From Spirulina sp. CCY15215 (GTDB lineage: Bacteria > Cyanobacteriota > Cyanobacteriia > Cyanobacteriales > Spirulinaceae), in NCBI RefSeq assembly GCF_016888125.1, contig NZ_JACSWA010000575.1:1-64000 (forward strand): DNA of 64,000 nucleotides. The letters are read 5' to 3'. Positions within the stretch are counted from its first letter, which is position 1; each line of letters begins with the position of its first letter. A program made the translations under genes and the position numbers. Below are positions 36,780 through 46,814 of the stretch, piece after piece. The notes under the pieces are model-generated. The model was given only the letters and a program-made list of their open reading frames with translations, had not been told where the DNA came from and searched no databases.

Positions 36780-38627
36780 TTACAACTGCCAAATTTTAAC
36801 CATTTTATCCTCACTACCACTCACTAATCTTGTTCCATCCGGACTAAAAAGTACAACTCTCACGGTATTCTGATGGCCTTCTAAAACTTGGTATTCCTCC
36901 TGCGATCGCATATCCCAAATTCGGATCGCTTTATCATAGCCACCACTCGCTAAAAATAAACCATCCGAACGAAAATCTACCGAACAAACCCAATTATTAT
37001 GATTTTCTAAAACGCCGATTTTACTGCCTGCGATCGCATCCCAAAGTTTCACGGTATAATCATCACTTGCAGTAGCAATTATTTTACCATCCGGACTAAA
37101 AGTAACCGCATTAAACCCAGCAAACAATGCTGCATCATTTTTGATAGTTTTTAACTCGGTACCTGCATGAAAATCCCAAATTTTAATAGTTTGGTCGGCA
37201 CTTGCTGTTACTAAAGTTTGGCGATCTGGACTCATAGAAACGGAACTCAACCAACGAGAATGACTCCGCAGAATGTGCAAGCATTTTCCACTCTTAACCT
37301 CCCAAATTCTCAAGGTTTTATCTCCTCCCACACTGGCTAATATTTCCCCATCCCAACTAAAAGCTAAAGAATTAACTCCTGCAACAAATCCTCCATGACC
37401 TTTCAATTGACGGATTTTTTTACCATTTTTGACCTTCCAAAGTTGAATTACATTATTAAAGTCTCCACTCGCTAGAACTTTGCCATTGGGAGAAAAAGTA
37501 ACAGAATGAAAAGCCGATTCTTCTCCCGCTTTATTTTGCAAAGTTTGTACTTCTTCTCCTGTTGCTAATTCCCACAGTTTAATTGTTTTATCTTCACTGG
37601 CCGTAGCTAAATATTGGCTATCGGGACTAATTGCAAGATCTAAAACCTTATCACTATGCTGAGTCAAATTATAAGCATGGGTGTAGGTATTTTCGCGCTT
37701 GACTGAAGATTTAGGAGATTTTTGGGAGGATGAAATTTGGGGAAAAGTTGGGGAAGAACTGTTTAAATCTTGCAGAATTTCCGTTGCAGTACCATAGCGA
37801 TCGCTTAAGGATTCTGCAATCATTTTATCCAGTATCTTACCCAGGCGATCGCCAACAGCATTGTCCACTAAATAATCTCGCCAAACCCAGCGACTTTCCA
37901 GGGTGTTGTATAAATCAAAGGGAGAAATTCCGGTCAAAAGATACAGACAAGTTACTCCCAAACTATAAAGATCGCTGGCAAATATTGGTTGTCTTCGCAA
38001 TTGTTCAGGGGCAATAAATTCCGCACTACCTATTTGTGTTCCTTTCTGTATTAAAGCAGTGTTCGTTGCATATTTTGCCGCACCAAAATCGATTAAAATC
38101 AAATTTTTATTGTCCGAACAGCGCATAATATTACTGGGTTTGATATCTCGATGAATGACCCGGCCTTGGTGGACAAATTCCAACACTGGGAGAATATTTT
38201 CGAGGATTTCTAAAATTTGCTTGGCTGTAAAATTGCCGTTCTTCTCTAATTCTACTTGTAAGGTTTCACCATCAATAAACTCTTGAACAATATATTGATT
38301 TTCCTCTTGCTCAATATAAGCATAAAGATTAGGAATTTGGGGATTATCCCCCAACTCTTCCAAACGAATAGCCTCTTGCTGAAACAATTGTGCAGCTTTA
38401 TCAATCTCAATTTTTTCTTGAGGATGAAATTGTTTAATAATGCAGAGAGGATGAGAGGGTTTGTGTCGATCGCAGGCTAAAAAAGTCCGTCCGAACCCTC
38501 CTTGACCGATGAGTTTGAGAGAACGATAGCGATCGCCTAAACTGAGTGAGGTTCCGCAAGACGGACAAAACTGAATGCTGTCGATATTTTCAGGAACAGA
38601 ACAGTTTGGATTGAGACAATAACTCAT
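36780..38627 (-). CDS. Ser/Thr protein kinase with zinc ribbon and seven WD40 repeats
   Basis: 615 residues. The N-terminal zinc ribbon (CLNPNC..CPSCG) is followed by a Hanks-type kinase domain, with glycine loop GQGGFGRTF near 39, catalytic HRDIKPSN near 159 and DFG in LILIDFGAAKYA. A linker of about 40 residues joins it to seven WD40 repeats (KLWE, QLWK, RIWE, KIWD, KLWD, RIWD, KIWQ ends) that make one full beta-propeller. Such kinases are a common cyanobacterial signalling type; the propeller is expected to bind partners. The same zinc-ribbon/kinase head occurs in the GUN4 kinase at 57055 and in a remnant at 55974. Confidence 0.92.
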   Translation of the reverse strand: MSYCLNPNCSVPENIDSIQFCPSCGTSLSLGDRYRSLKLIGQGGFGRTFLACDRHKPSHPLCIIKQFHPQEKIEIDKAAQLFQQEAIRLEELGDNPQIPNLYAYIEQEENQYIVQEFIDGETLQVELEKNGNFTAKQILEILENILPVLEFVHQGRVIHRDIKPSNIMRCSDNKNLILIDFGAAKYATNTALIQKGTQIGSAEFIAPEQLRRQPIFASDLYSLGVTCLYLLTGISPFDLYNTLESRWVWRDYLVDNAVGDRLGKILDKMIAESLSDRYGTATEILQDLNSSSPTFPQISSSQKSPKSSVKRENTYTHAYNLTQHSDKVLDLAISPDSQYLATASEDKTIKLWELATGEEVQTLQNKAGEESAFHSVTFSPNGKVLASGDFNNVIQLWKVKNGKKIRQLKGHGGFVAGVNSLAFSWDGEILASVGGDKTLRIWEVKSGKCLHILRSHSRWLSSVSMSPDRQTLVTASADQTIKIWDFHAGTELKTIKNDAALFAGFNAVTFSPDGKIIATASDDYTVKLWDAIAGSKIGVLENHNNWVCSVDFRSDGLFLASGGYDKAIRIWDMRSQEEYQVLEGHQNTVRVVLFSPDGTRLVSGSEDKMVKIWQL

Positions 38628-38739
38628 TTGGACTGGAGAACATACAATGATTTCTCTCGATTCTAACTCGAAAATCTATTTTGAGAATAGATCCGCTCAA
38701 AGTTTCTAGCTTATCATCTTACTTACGAGCCAATTAAAT

Positions 38740-39708
38740 CTACTCTTTAATTAAATCATCAATGTTTTTAAATCCATAAGCATCGCGCACAAAATATAAA
38801 GGTCTACCTTTAACTTCCTCGTAAACTCTTCCCAAATACTCCCCCAAAACCCCCAAGGTAATCAGTTGAATACCTCCAAAAAACAAAATAGCAACCATGA
38901 TCGAAGCATAACCCGGAAGATCAATTCCTTGAATCACCGTTCGCACAATCAAAAAACTAGCATATAGTAAAGAAATTAAAGAAATAAATAAACCTAAATA
39001 ACTCCAAACCTTAAGAGGAAGCATACTAAAAGAAGTAATTCCATCAAGGGCAAAATTCCACAATTTCCAATAATTCCAGGTGGTTTCTCCCTGGAAACGA
39101 GGATCGCGATCGAAGAGAATTGATGTTTGCTTATATCCTACCCAAGCAAATATTCCCTTCATAAAGCGAGTTCTTTCTGGCATTTTTTTAATCGCTTCAA
39201 CCACTTGGCGATCAAGAAGGCGAAAATCTCCTGTATTGAAGGGAATTGTAACAGGACTCATTTTCCCTAAAGTTTGATAAAATGCTGTTGCTGTCATTTT
39301 TTTTAACCAGCTTTCTCCCTGTCGCGATCGCCTTGTCGCACAAACTACATCATATCCCTCTCGCCATTTTTCCACTAACTTTGTAATTAATTCTGGTGGA
39401 TCTTGCAGATCGGCATCAAGGGGAATAATTGCCTTGCCTATAGCATAATCTAAGCCTGCTGTCAAGGCAATTTCCTTACCAAAATTGCGGGATAAATTAA
39501 TAATTTTTATGGCCTGATTCTGATGATGAAAATAGATCAGTTTTTCTAGCGTATTATCCCTACTACCATCATTAATACAAATAATTTCATAAGTTAAATC
39601 TAAGCCCTCTAAAACCCCTTGCAAGCGCTGAAAGAGAACGGTAAGATTATCTTCCTCGTTATAGCAGGGAATGACAACAGAAAGCTCAATGTCGCTAGAG
39701 CAAGACAT
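38740..39708 (-). CDS. Polyprenyl-phosphate glycosyltransferase, GT2 (DPM1/GtrB-like)
   Basis: 322 residues. The GT-A domain starts LSVVIPCYNEEDNLTVLFQR and carries ICINDGSRDNTLEKL and the DADLQDPPEL metal-binding motif (about 97-106). Two membrane helices follow (about 232-290). This arrangement is that of GtrB/ArnC-type enzymes that load a sugar onto undecaprenyl phosphate for export and later transfer. The sugar cannot be told from sequence. It has no close partner; the nearest gene in the same direction is the GHL10 hydrolase, 66 bp upstream. Confidence 0.88.
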   Translation of the reverse strand: MSCSSDIELSVVIPCYNEEDNLTVLFQRLQGVLEGLDLTYEIICINDGSRDNTLEKLIYFHHQNQAIKIINLSRNFGKEIALTAGLDYAIGKAIIPLDADLQDPPELITKLVEKWREGYDVVCATRRSRQGESWLKKMTATAFYQTLGKMSPVTIPFNTGDFRLLDRQVVEAIKKMPERTRFMKGIFAWVGYKQTSILFDRDPRFQGETTWNYWKLWNFALDGITSFSMLPLKVWSYLGLFISLISLLYASFLIVRTVIQGIDLPGYASIMVAILFFGGIQLITLGVLGEYLGRVYEEVKGRPLYFVRDAYGFKNIDDLIKE

Positions 39709-39773
39709 AGAAAAATAGAAAAAATGAGATAATCCTAAGATTAACCTTAATTAAGAGAGAATTTGTGCAGATA

Positions 39774-41912
39774 TTAAGTTAATGTAACGATCGCGCCTTC
39801 ACTCTCTACCGCCGTAGAACTCACAGCACATAACCCATACATTCCAGATGCAATTCCCGTAGCGCGGATAGAAGCGGGAAAAATAGCCGCCAATTCCCAA
39901 GTTTCATCCTTCAAGCGGTATAAACTCCAAGCGCGAATTTCTGCATTTCCTTGGGGTTGCCACGAAAGCGTATTGCCCTTAATACTAACTTTAGGAGATG
40001 AAGGTTTTTTCGCCAAGTGTCGAGATAGGGAGGGGACTAATGCGGGGCGATCGTACAGTCTACTCTTAAAGGCTTCATTGACATTTTGCATATTTTCCAT
40101 TAAAGGTTTGACATGATAGAAAATATTCCCTAAAACATTTTTATTCTTTGACTCTCGTGTAATTTTCACTTGATTTTCAAACTCTTCCACCGACCAAGGA
40201 GAACTACTGGTAACGGTGCTGATTCGCGATAAATTATTACCAATATAAAGATGCACATTTTGAGGATTATTTTCTGCCCACCACTGTAATAAAACCGGAT
40301 AACTTTGCTTTGTTTGTTCGATTTTCCAATACAATTGCGGAGAGAGATAATCTACCCACCCTTCTGATAACCACTTGATCGGATCCATATATAGGGCGTT
40401 AAATTGGTCTAATCCGGCAATACCGGGGGGTTTTCCAGGCTGATAAATACCAAAAGGTGCAATGCCGAATTTAAGCTGAGGTTTTGTGGCGCGAATGCCT
40501 TCCGATAAGCGTTTCACTATCCTATTAACATTTTCCCTGCGCCATGCACCAACATCGAGAGTACCGCCACTTTGTTGATAGCTCTCGTAAGTGACGCGAT
40601 CGGGGAAATCCTGTCCCGTGATGGGATAGGGATAAAAATAATCATCAATGTGAACCCCGTCGATATTGTAGCGCCGGACGACATCGAGAATGACCTCATA
40701 GGTTTGATTCTGAACGATTTCCAAACCGGGATCCATCCAGCGATCATTGCCATAATTGTACACGGCTTCAGGATGGAGAGCATCGAAATGAGGGATCTTA
40801 TTGGCTTCAGATTTACTGGTTTTAGCGCGGAAGGGATTAAACCAAGCATGAACCTCGATATTGCGCTGATGTCCTTCAGTCACAAGGAATTCGAGGGGAT
40901 CGTAAAAGGGTTCTGGGGGTCTGCCTTGAATGCCTGTCAGCCATACACTCCAAGGTTCTCGCGCTGAAGAATAAAGGGCATCTCCTTCAGGACGAACTTG
41001 AAAAATCACCGCGTTAAAATTAAGACTTTGTAGGCGATCGAGAATAGCACGTAATTCCTGTTGTTGTTCTGGGGCGGAAAGTCCTTGTTTGGAGGGAAAA
41101 TTGACATTCCAGACGGAGGTAATCCATGCGCCGCGAAATTCCCTCTGATGGCTGAGAATGGCGGTGGTTTGCGTTTTGGGGGGGTTAATTAAATAATCCG
41201 AAGCAATCTTCGGCATTTTCCCTGTTTGGGCGATCGCCTGATAAAGCAAAGCCGCAACTTCGGCGCGAGTGGCGGCTTTATTGGGCTGTAATTTTTGGCG
41301 ATCGGGATGATTGACCACCATTCCCGTACTTGTGGCGATGGTTATGGGGGCGATCGCGTAATTGGGAATTTCTGTCGCGTCTTGATAATAATCCCCGAGG
41401 GCAATCTTAGGTAAATTGGCAGTATTAATCTGCAAACCATTCACCAAAGCCGTCAGAATTTGCGCCTTGCTAATCTCAACATGAGGACGAAAAGTTTTAT
41501 TGGGATATCCGGTTAAAAATCCCATTTGATAGGCCTTTTGGATGGCATTATTGGCCCAAAATCCCAAAGATAAATCGCCAAATTTAATGGCATCGCGCTG
41601 AATGGGTAGATTGAATGAACCGGTGATTAAAGAGGCAAATTGAGCGCGGTTAACCGGTTGGTCGGGGCGAAACGTCCCATCAGGAAAGCCGAGAATGATC
41701 TTCGCACTCGCCAGGGCGGTAATAAAAGGCTGCGCCCAATGTCCCTGAATATCGGGAAATTGAGAGGTATTGGCAGTATTGAAAGTGGCGATCGCCGGAG
41801 CAGTATTCAGAGGAGTTAGGGCGATCGCGTACTCCCCCGCCGGCACCCCCTCAACCTGCGCCGTTAACATTCCGCTTGCATCCACCGTTCCCGTAGTTTC
41901 AATCTTGGCCAT
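39774..41912 (-). CDS. SLH-domain protein with GHL10/DUF187 glycoside-hydrolase-like domain
   Basis: 712 residues. After a short N-terminal strand region (1-45) come three S-layer-homology units (about 51-230: FPDIQGHWAQPFITALASAK, FGDLSLGFWANNAI, DYYQDATEIPNYAI) that bind cell-wall polymers. The GHL10 TIM barrel follows (about 260-600), with EFRGAWITSVWNVNFPSKQG, FQVRPEGDALY, VHAWFNPFRA, and DGVHIDDYFYPYP with the paired Asp residues. A fibronectin-like tail closes it. The family resembles glycoside hydrolases; substrates are probably wall glycans. Odd: the first residues (MAKIETTGTVDASGM) show no signal peptide, although SLH proteins act outside the cell. I saw no better upstream start. Confidence 0.85.
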   Translation of the reverse strand: MAKIETTGTVDASGMLTAQVEGVPAGEYAIALTPLNTAPAIATFNTANTSQFPDIQGHWAQPFITALASAKIILGFPDGTFRPDQPVNRAQFASLITGSFNLPIQRDAIKFGDLSLGFWANNAIQKAYQMGFLTGYPNKTFRPHVEISKAQILTALVNGLQINTANLPKIALGDYYQDATEIPNYAIAPITIATSTGMVVNHPDRQKLQPNKAATRAEVAALLYQAIAQTGKMPKIASDYLINPPKTQTTAILSHQREFRGAWITSVWNVNFPSKQGLSAPEQQQELRAILDRLQSLNFNAVIFQVRPEGDALYSSAREPWSVWLTGIQGRPPEPFYDPLEFLVTEGHQRNIEVHAWFNPFRAKTSKSEANKIPHFDALHPEAVYNYGNDRWMDPGLEIVQNQTYEVILDVVRRYNIDGVHIDDYFYPYPITGQDFPDRVTYESYQQSGGTLDVGAWRRENVNRIVKRLSEGIRATKPQLKFGIAPFGIYQPGKPPGIAGLDQFNALYMDPIKWLSEGWVDYLSPQLYWKIEQTKQSYPVLLQWWAENNPQNVHLYIGNNLSRISTVTSSSPWSVEEFENQVKITRESKNKNVLGNIFYHVKPLMENMQNVNEAFKSRLYDRPALVPSLSRHLAKKPSSPKVSIKGNTLSWQPQGNAEIRAWSLYRLKDETWELAAIFPASIRATGIASGMYGLCAVSSTAVESEGAIVTLT

Positions 41913-41940
41913 TTACCCGCACCAATAATTTAATTTAAAC

Positions 41941-43866
41941 TTAAGCCTTCGGACGAGGAAACTTAGAAGGAGAAGGAAAATGCTTCACCGGCTCATTTTT
42001 CAAAGCCTCCCGCATGAAACCACGCCAGATGGGAGCAGCATATCCCCCTCCCGTCACACCTTTTCCCAAAGGTCGATAATTATCATTGCCGATCCAAACC
42101 GCCACAGACAATTGGGGAACATAACCCACAAACCAGACATCCCGTTCCGAAGTCGTCGTTCCCGTCTTACCCGCCGCCGGACGACCGATCGCCGCCCCTG
42201 GTGCCGTTCCTCCCCCCTCGAGAACCCCCTTCAGCACACTCGTTAAAGAAGCCGTTGCCCAAGGATCCAGAACCAAGCGAGGCTTAGGAGTATTATCAAG
42301 GAGAACATTACCACTACTATCCGTAACCCGTGCAATAACCGTCGGTTTGGAATGCCAGCCATTACTAGCAAAAGTGGCATAAGCCCCCGCGATTTCCATT
42401 GGTGTAATGCCAATCGATCCCAAAGGCAAAGAAATCACCGGATCGAGAGGACTACTAATACCTAAAGTGCGACAAACTTCAATCACATTATCAATCCCTA
42501 CCGCTTGACCGATCTTCACCGCCGGAACATTGAGAGATTGAATTATCGCCGTGCGAAGACTAACAGATCCCGAAAAACTCCCCCCGTAGTTTTGGGGTTC
42601 GTAATAGGCAGAACCATCGCGATACCTAACCGGACTATCATTAATGCTCGAATAGGGGGTATATTTCCCACTAGCAAAAGCAGTGTAATAAACAAAAGGT
42701 TTAAAAGACGATCCTGGCTGACGCAGGGACTGAATGGCGCGGTTAAACTGACTTTCCTTATAGTTCACCCCTCCCACCATCGCTTTGACATAATGAGTGC
42801 GAGGATCGATCGCCACTAAAGCCACCTGATCCGCATAGAGTCCGCGATTTTTTAAATTTTGGTGCGCTTGGGCGACATTTTCTTCCGCCATTTTTTGGAA
42901 GTTATAGTCTACGGTGGTTTGCACTCGCATTCCCCCTTTGAGTAGGGCATCTTCTCCAAAACGCTTTTGCAGTTCCGCAACCACAGCCTCCGTAATATAA
43001 GGCAGTTCGCTACTTTTCCAAGCTGTAGGCTGGCCAATCAAAAGTTGGGCTTTTTTCGCCTCTTCTGACTCTTTAGCTGTAATCCAGCCTAAATCCTGCA
43101 TTCGTTGCAGGACTAAATATTGCCTTTGTTTCGTTTTTTTATAGTCAATGAAAGGACTATAATCTTCCGGCGCTTGGATTAACCCGGCCATCACGGCGGA
43201 TTCTGCTAAATTCAAATCCTTAGCGGATTTACCAAAATAACTCTGGGCAGCAGTTTCCGCACCATAACTGTTATGACCCCAATAAATATTATTGAGGTAC
43301 ATTTCTAAAACTTGGTCTTTGGTAAAGATTTGTTCGACGCGAATCGCGAGAACTGCTTCCGCCAGTTTGCGGCTGAAGGTGCGCTGTCTGGAGAGAAATA
43401 AATTCTTGACTAACTGCATGGTCACGGTAGACCCCCCTTCTACCACAGATCCCCGTCGCCAGTTGACGAGTAAGGCGCGGCCAATGCTATTGGGATTAAT
43501 GCCATCGTGTAGATAGAAATGGCTATCTTCAATGGCTAAAACTGCTCGTTTGAGGTTTGGGGAAATTTCGTCGAGCTTGACGACTTCCCGATTGTATTCT
43601 CCGTGTAGACTATCGAGGATTTTGCCCTTGATATCATAGATATAGCTCGTTTCTGTGGGGACGAAGTTTCGCAGAACGCGAACGTCGGGGAGATTGCGAA
43701 AACTAATGGCGAGTCCAACCAACCCACCTGCTACAAGGGAACTAGAGAGCATGGTAATGCCCAGAATTGTTCCTCCAGCAGCCTTGGTCATCCCAAGGGC
43801 AAATTCAACCAAGGGCTTGCGATCGCTTTTCTTTGTGCTTTTTTGTCGAACGGTACCAGTCGCCAC
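41941..43866 (-). CDS. Class A penicillin-binding protein (PBP1a family)
   Basis: 641 residues. A cytoplasmic tail and one membrane helix (about 33-55) precede the GT51 glycosyltransferase domain, with the catalytic Glu in VLAIEDSHFYLHDGINPNSI and the VEGGSTVTMQLVKNLFLSRQ motif. The transpeptidase domain carries SxxK in RQPGSSFKPFVYYT, SxN in SLNVPAVK and KTG in AAGKTGTTTSERD. Both activities needed to polymerise and cross-link peptidoglycan are therefore present. Length and motif order are normal. It is divergent from tyrS across a spacer holding short tandem repeats. Confidence 0.93.
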   Translation of the reverse strand: MATGTVRQKSTKKSDRKPLVEFALGMTKAAGGTILGITMLSSSLVAGGLVGLAISFRNLPDVRVLRNFVPTETSYIYDIKGKILDSLHGEYNREVVKLDEISPNLKRAVLAIEDSHFYLHDGINPNSIGRALLVNWRRGSVVEGGSTVTMQLVKNLFLSRQRTFSRKLAEAVLAIRVEQIFTKDQVLEMYLNNIYWGHNSYGAETAAQSYFGKSAKDLNLAESAVMAGLIQAPEDYSPFIDYKKTKQRQYLVLQRMQDLGWITAKESEEAKKAQLLIGQPTAWKSSELPYITEAVVAELQKRFGEDALLKGGMRVQTTVDYNFQKMAEENVAQAHQNLKNRGLYADQVALVAIDPRTHYVKAMVGGVNYKESQFNRAIQSLRQPGSSFKPFVYYTAFASGKYTPYSSINDSPVRYRDGSAYYEPQNYGGSFSGSVSLRTAIIQSLNVPAVKIGQAVGIDNVIEVCRTLGISSPLDPVISLPLGSIGITPMEIAGAYATFASNGWHSKPTVIARVTDSSGNVLLDNTPKPRLVLDPWATASLTSVLKGVLEGGGTAPGAAIGRPAAGKTGTTTSERDVWFVGYVPQLSVAVWIGNDNYRPLGKGVTGGGYAAPIWRGFMREALKNEPVKHFPSPSKFPRPKA

Positions 43867-44215
43867 GATAATTCAACTACCTCACTCTAAAAATGTTCGA
43901 TGCTCTATTTCTGTGCAAAATGTGTTCTGTGCAAAATGCTTGTGCAAAATGCTTGTGCAAAATGTTTGCCCAAATAGGGAGCTAAGAGAACCGGGAAAAA
44001 TAAAAACTACATTTTACAGAAAATAATCTACAGCCCATTGGCCGATTTCCCCCTTTAGAAACTTTAACATTTACTTAACACTGATACTTTATCCAAAATT
44101 CTAATTTATTTATAAAGACTTAGAGCATTTCTCCTTAACTTAACAGTACGGGTGCGTGTTACCCTAAAACACTTGGTTGGTATCCTAACGTTAAACCATC
44201 AACTTGTCGAATCTC
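43867..44215. other. 349-bp divergent spacer with 13-bp tandem repeats
   Basis: Between the PBP gene and tyrS. At 43912-43970 the unit TGTGCAAAATGCT recurs about four times with small changes. No gene is seen. Promoters for both neighbours must lie here, but I cannot locate them with confidence. Confidence 0.7.
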
Positions 44216-45445
44216 ATGCCCGATCGCAATTTAAACCCCGATATGACTTGGCTTTCCCGAGGCATTAGCGAAATTTTTCCCGATCGCCCCGAGTCGGATC
44301 ACCCCGCAGAAAATTTAGCTTGTTTATTGGCGCAGTGCGATCGCCCGTTGCGAGTAAAGTTAGGCATAGACCCGACGGGATCGGCTCTCCATCTCGGTCA
44401 TAGCATTCCTTTCCGAAAATTAAGGGCGTTTCAGGATGCGGGACATATTGCGGTAGTTATCATTGGGGATTTTACGGCTCAAATTGGCGATCCCACGGGG
44501 AAATCGGAGGTGCGTCGCCAACTAACTCCCCAAGATGTGCGGGATAATGCCAAAACCTATTTGCAACAATTGCGCCCTGTATTGGATTTTGACACCCCCG
44601 ATCGCCTGGAAATTCGTTATAACTCGGATTGGTTGGCTAAATTGGATTTAAAGGAAATTCTGGGGTTATTGGCGACAATGACGGTGGGGCAAATGTTGGC
44701 CAAAGAGGGGTTTTCCGAACGCTATGAGCAGGAAAATCCCATTTACTTACACGAATTTCTCTATCCTTTGATGCAGGGTTATGACTCGGTAGCTGTGCAA
44801 GCGGATGTGGAGTTAGGGGGAACTGATCAGAAGTTTAATTTAGCAGTGGGACGGGACTTACAGCGCCATTTTGGTCAAAAACCTCAGTTTGGTCTGTTAT
44901 TGCCTTTACTTTTGGGATTTGATGGCGTTAATAAGATGTCGAAATCTCTCAATAATTATGTGGGATTAACTGAAGATGCCCTCTCCATGTATTCCAAGTT
45001 GGAAGGGACTCCCGATGCGCTCTTGGAGCGGTATTTTGAGTTACTAACCAAATTACCCTTAGAGAGTTTACCGGAAAACCCCAGAGAGCGGCAAAAATTA
45101 CTGGCATTGGATGTGGTGGCTCAATATCACGGTGAGGAAGCAGCCAAGGAAGCCCAAAAAGCGGCGGAGTCTTTAAGCAAAGGGAAACAACTTGCAACGG
45201 AATCTGTTCCTGAATTTCTGTTAACTGAGGTGACATTTCCTGCTAAGTTGTATTACGTCCTCGGTGCGAGTGGCTTATGTAAGAGTAGCGGTGAGGGTCG
45301 CCGCCAGATTCAAGGAGGGGCAGTGCGCTTAGATGGCGATCGCATTAGCGATGTTAATCTTGAATTTGCCTCTCCTGTCGATCTCAATGGTAAAGTTTTG
45401 CAAGTGGGCAAGAAAAAATTTGTTCGGCTTGTCAATAAAAAGTAG
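44216..45445 (+). CDS. tyrS: Tyrosyl-tRNA synthetase
   Basis: 409 residues from ATG at 44216; a TTG four codons upstream and an ATG at 44243 are alternatives. Class I synthetase: the HIGH equivalent is HLGHSIPF in [15 protein letters not shown], and KMSKS occurs as [10 protein letters not shown]. The tyrosine/ATP site residues fit [19 protein letters not shown]-terminal S4 RNA-binding domain (about 340-405, ending [14 protein letters not shown]) contacts tRNA-Tyr. The overall form is the TyrRS variant with an HLGH motif, common in cyanobacteria. No upstream T-box is visible. Confidence 0.95.
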   Translation: MPDRNLNPDMTWLSRGISEIFPDRPESDHPAENLACLLAQCDRPLRVKLGIDPTGSALHLGHSIPFRKLRAFQDAGHIAVVIIGDFTAQIGDPTGKSEVRRQLTPQDVRDNAKTYLQQLRPVLDFDTPDRLEIRYNSDWLAKLDLKEILGLLATMTVGQMLAKEGFSERYEQENPIYLHEFLYPLMQGYDSVAVQADVELGGTDQKFNLAVGRDLQRHFGQKPQFGLLLPLLLGFDGVNKMSKSLNNYVGLTEDALSMYSKLEGTPDALLERYFELLTKLPLESLPENPRERQKLLALDVVAQYHGEEAAKEAQKAAESLSKGKQLATESVPEFLLTEVTFPAKLYYVLGASGLCKSSGEGRRQIQGGAVRLDGDRISDVNLEFASPVDLNGKVLQVGKKKFVRLVNKK

Positions 45446-45457
45446 AATTTGAGAGCG

Positions 45458-45513
45458 AATTTTCGTCAATAATTTTCGTCAATAATTTTCGTCAATAATT
45501 TTCGTCAATGGTT
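45458..45513 (+). repeat. Four tandem 14-bp units between tyrS and pyrF
   Basis: AATTTTCGTCAATA repeated four times without interruption, with only the last base of the last unit changed, ending 4 bases before the pyrF start. It occupies the position where the pyrF ribosome-binding site would be expected, and no good Shine-Dalgarno sequence is left. Confidence 0.9.
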
Positions 45514-45517
45514 ATCA

Positions 45518-46234
45518 ATGAATAGCGAACAATTATTAGTTAGCGATCGCATTATTGTTCCCCTTGATGTTCCCACGCCTATGCAGGCGATCGCCCTAAT
45601 CGACAAACTCCCTCAAGTTACTTTTTGGAAAGTTGGCTTTGAGTTATTTATTGGTGCAGGTGCAGAGGTTCTCAAGGTTCTCAAACAACGCAATAAGCGT
45701 ATTTTTCTGGATCTGAAACTCCACGATATTCCCAATACGGTTGTTGGAGCTTGTACGTCGGCTAAACTGTACGATATTGATTTCCTCACCATTCACGCAA
45801 CATCTGGCCGCAAGACCCTAGAAATGGCGGCAGAGGTGGCTCGTGGCTCGGGACACTTGAAACTTTTGGCAGTTACACTTCTGACCAGCATTAATTCCCG
45901 AGAATTGGCGTTTGATTTAAAAATTCCCCTCGAATTGCCCGAATATGTTTTGCAGATGGCACTACTGGCTCAAGAGTCGGGAATTTCTGGGGCTATTTGT
46001 TCCCCGCGAGAGGCAGGTCAGTTACGAAAAATCTGCGATCGGGATTTTCTCTTGGTTTGTCCTGGAGTGCGTCCAAGTTGGTCGGAGACAAAAGATCAAA
46101 AACGAGTCATGACCCCTGGCCAGGCGATCGCAGCCGGAGCAGATTATTTGGTGATCGGTCGTCCCATTACTCAAGCGACAAATCCCCTTGAGGCATGGGA
46201 ACGCATTTGTGAAGAAGTCGCTGGAGCGATGTAA
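45518..46234 (+). CDS. pyrF: Orotidine 5'-phosphate decarboxylase
   Basis: 238 residues. It makes UMP from OMP, the last step of pyrimidine synthesis. The catalytic Lys/Asp array is in [18 protein letters not shown] (DLKLHDIP), and phosphate-binding residues in [20 protein letters not shown] and [16 protein letters not shown]. Length is normal. It sits 72 bp after tyrS, with four 14-bp tandem repeats directly before its start, and 2 bp before a small secreted-protein gene. Confidence 0.95.
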   Translation: MNSEQLLVSDRIIVPLDVPTPMQAIALIDKLPQVTFWKVGFELFIGAGAEVLKVLKQRNKRIFLDLKLHDIPNTVVGACTSAKLYDIDFLTIHATSGRKTLEMAAEVARGSGHLKLLAVTLLTSINSRELAFDLKIPLELPEYVLQMALLAQESGISGAICSPREAGQLRKICDRDFLLVCPGVRPSWSETKDQKRVMTPGQAIAAGADYLVIGRPITQATNPLEAWERICEEVAGAM

Positions 46235-46236
46235 TT

Positions 46237-46794
46237 GTGAGTTTAAAGTTAGCAATAAAAGGAGTTTTAACGGGATTCGGGCTGGCGATCGCCACTGGGG
46301 GGATTTTTCCCACGGTTGCTATTGCGGTGGAAACCTCTTGTGATCAGGATTTAGAAACAGTGGTGGAATTGCTGTTGGAGGATTTACCAGGCTATACAAA
46401 TCGGGTGATTCAGCGATCGCGCCTCTCGGGGACAAACGACCACGAAACTTATGTTATTACCACAGGACAACCGGAGTTTGAACCCTTGGCATTAGTAGGA
46501 AGCACTCGCGCTTTACCTATTTCTCCAGACGACCCCAAACAGGTATTTTTTACCACCCTAGAGCAGTCTTTTAGCGGCGATCGCGCCATCCCCCGAGAAA
46601 ATTATCATTGGTTATTTCTCGTGTCATCCCCCGACGGTTGGCGCATGGCGACGCTATTTACCCGTTATGGGTCCGTTAACAGAGAGCAACCCCCATCCCC
46701 TCCTAGAGAAGCCAGTAATGGCGCGATCGGTCAAGCTGTGCGCTTGTGGTTGCGAGATTGCCGTTTTAGTCCCGATCGGAAAAAACAAAATTAG
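46237..46794 (+). CDS. Secreted conserved hypothetical protein downstream of pyrF
   Basis: 185 residues from GTG at 46237, 2 bp after the pyrF stop, so probably co-transcribed. A signal peptide of about 30 residues (VLTGFGLAIATGGIFPTVAI AVE) predicts export. The mature part has TSCDQDLETVVELLLEDLPG, a conserved YTNRVIQRSR segment and a C-terminal WLRDCRF. Two Cys residues (in TSC and RDC) could form a disulfide. I know this as a cyanobacterial hypothetical type without assigned role. Confidence 0.7.
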   Translation: MSLKLAIKGVLTGFGLAIATGGIFPTVAIAVETSCDQDLETVVELLLEDLPGYTNRVIQRSRLSGTNDHETYVITTGQPEFEPLALVGSTRALPISPDDPKQVFFTTLEQSFSGDRAIPRENYHWLFLVSSPDGWRMATLFTRYGSVNREQPPSPPREASNGAIGQAVRLWLRDCRFSPDRKKQN

Positions 46795-46814
46795 GAAACA
46801 CTGGAAAAATAACA

